A stretch of 7,794 nucleotides of DNA from Thiotrichaceae bacterium (GTDB taxonomy: Bacteria > Pseudomonadota > Gammaproteobacteria > Thiotrichales > Thiotrichaceae): the NCBI GenBank assembly GCA_015494435.1, contig WGBH01000549.1, forward strand, positions 1 through 7,794, given 5' to 3'. Below the pieces are notes generated by a model. That model was given only the letters and a program-made list of their open reading frames with translations, did no database searches and was not told where the DNA came from. The translations under genes and the position numbers were made by a program. This document shows positions 7,523 through 7,794 of the stretch, piece after piece; position 1 is the stretch's first letter, and every line of letters starts with the position of its first letter.

Positions 7523-7548
7523 AAGCCTTGCAGGAAACTGTGAGGCTT
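7523..7548 (+). other. 11-bp stem capped by a GAAA (GNRA) tetraloop
   Basis: AAGCCTTGCAG (7523-7533) pairs with CTGTGAGGCTT (7538-7548) through nine Watson-Crick pairs and two G-U pairs, closed by G-C over GAAA (7534-7537). The G-U pairs and the GNRA loop suggest selection at the RNA level, or simply a symmetric repeat centre. It sits at the middle of the inverted doublet. No known RNA family was recognised. Confidence 0.45.
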
Positions 7549-7676
7549 TATTGCGTTTAAGCTAAACGTGTGGACGGATTTACAAAACCCGTCCAGCGAA
7601 GGTCCTATTAACAAGTCGGTTAGTCTCAAGAAAAAGGACTGTAGTTTTTCAGATAAATAATTTCCAAATCTAAAGC

Positions 7677-7721
7677 GTTGAAGCTTTAGCTTGTGCGAAC
7701 CAGACAAGCTAAAGCTTGAAC
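7677..7721. repeat. REP-like 18-bp palindrome with adjacent GTAG
   Basis: GTTGAAGCTTTAGCTTGT (7677-7694) and ACAAGCTAAAGCTTGAAC (7704-7721) pair at 17 of 18 positions, 14 of them contiguous next to the 9-nt loop GCGAACCAG. On the minus strand the palindrome is preceded by GTAGGA (7727-7722). GTAG or GGAG tetranucleotides 5' of a palindrome are the mark of REP elements mobilised by REP-associated tyrosine transposases (RAYT/TnpA-REP). An outer 7-bp pair, AATTTCC (7659-7665) with GGAAATT (7728-7734), encloses it. An upstream CTAAAGC (7670-7676) could alternatively pair with GCTTTAG (7683-7689). Confidence 0.55.
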
Positions 7722-7794
7722 TCCTACGGAAATTTAATATGTGAATAACTATAAACCTACTAATTTTTTATTCCTAACCACGCTGAATATACTC

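Larger units (their letters stand above)
7486..7595. repeat. REPIN/BIME-like inverted doublet of GACGGG-family palindromes
   Basis: Left unit: CCGACGGGGT (7486-7495) pairs perfectly with ACCCCGTCGG (7501-7510) around TTGTT. Right unit: TGGACGG (7571-7577) pairs with CCGTCCA (7589-7595), with three further inner pairs after an A-C mismatch. Read on the minus strand, the right unit matches the left at 17 of 21 core positions (GACGGGnTTTGTnAnnCCGTC), and both are followed three bases later by ACGTTT. The two are therefore inverted copies of one element. Between them lie a GNRA-capped stem (7523-7548) and a small CGTTTA/TAAACG hairpin (7554-7568). An inverted pair of REP palindromes around a spacer is the arrangement described for REPINs and BIMEs. 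No transposase is in the window. A structured RNA in the purL 3' region is the main alternative. Confidence 0.55.
7438..7794. other. Gene-free, palindrome-rich region downstream of purL
   Basis: No credible gene is visible in these 357 bases. A 77-codon minus-strand open frame (7474-7707) runs straight through the palindromes and is best read as an accident. The region holds, in order, the possible purL terminator, the GACGGG-family inverted doublet (7486-7595), a loosely structured stretch (7596-7658) with only a 5-bp AGTCT/GGACT pairing, the 18-bp palindrome (7677-7721) inside a 7-bp outer pair, and an AT-rich end (7735-7794) in which nothing was recognised. Intergenic repeats of REP type would explain most of it. 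Confidence 0.6.

Noticed and set aside
7486..7595. Possible integron attC site
   Set aside because: No matching RYYYAAC and GTTRRRY core pair was found at the ends, and no cassette gene or integrase is present.
7474..7707. A 77-codon minus-strand open frame downstream of purL
   Set aside because: It reads through both arms of several palindromes, has no recognisable protein motif and is better explained by repeat sequence.

Overview
The window suggests an AT-leaning gammaproteobacterium. PurL is the long single-chain form (1298 residues) and is colinear along its whole length with the enteric enzyme. By general impression the genome could belong to the Thiotrichales/Beggiatoa or Methylococcales side of the class, but that is inference and nothing here is diagnostic. 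No rRNA, tRNA, CRISPR array or transposase gene was found.

Layout. (1) Bases 2-343 (+) are the last 113 codons of a gene that begins outside the window. Its tail is rich in Gln, Lys and Glu, and the N-terminal part of the fragment has a motif reminiscent of the C-terminal region of replication-initiator or helix-turn-helix proteins. (2) Bases 344-459 are a short gap between convergent genes, bracketed by a 15-bp near-perfect inverted repeat (14 of 15 pairs) that touches both stop codons. (3) Bases 460-3328 (-) hold two overlapping, paralogous GTPase genes. The first in transcription order has two N-terminal membrane helices. The second starts at a GTG inside the end of the first, behind a strong AAGGAG. 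Both have an Era-like G domain and a DUF697-like hydrophobic C-terminal region. (4) Bases 3329-3540 are a divergent intergenic region that must hold promoters for both directions. (5) Bases 3541-7437 (+) are a complete, apparently intact purL. (6) Bases 7438-7794 are a gene-free stretch dense in palindromes: a possible terminator, a 110-nt inverted doublet of a GACGGG-family hairpin enclosing a GNRA-capped stem, and a separate 18-bp palindrome flanked by GTAG. It looks like two families of REP-type repeats.

How the parts relate. purL is housekeeping: it carries out the fourth step of purine synthesis. The GTPase pair is transcribed away from it and no functional link is visible. The two GTPases are very likely co-expressed, because their genes overlap, and may act as a membrane-anchored heterotypic pair; their cellular role is unknown. 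The least ordinary parts of the window are this pair, with its shared insertion next to the G5 loop, and the repeat cluster after purL.
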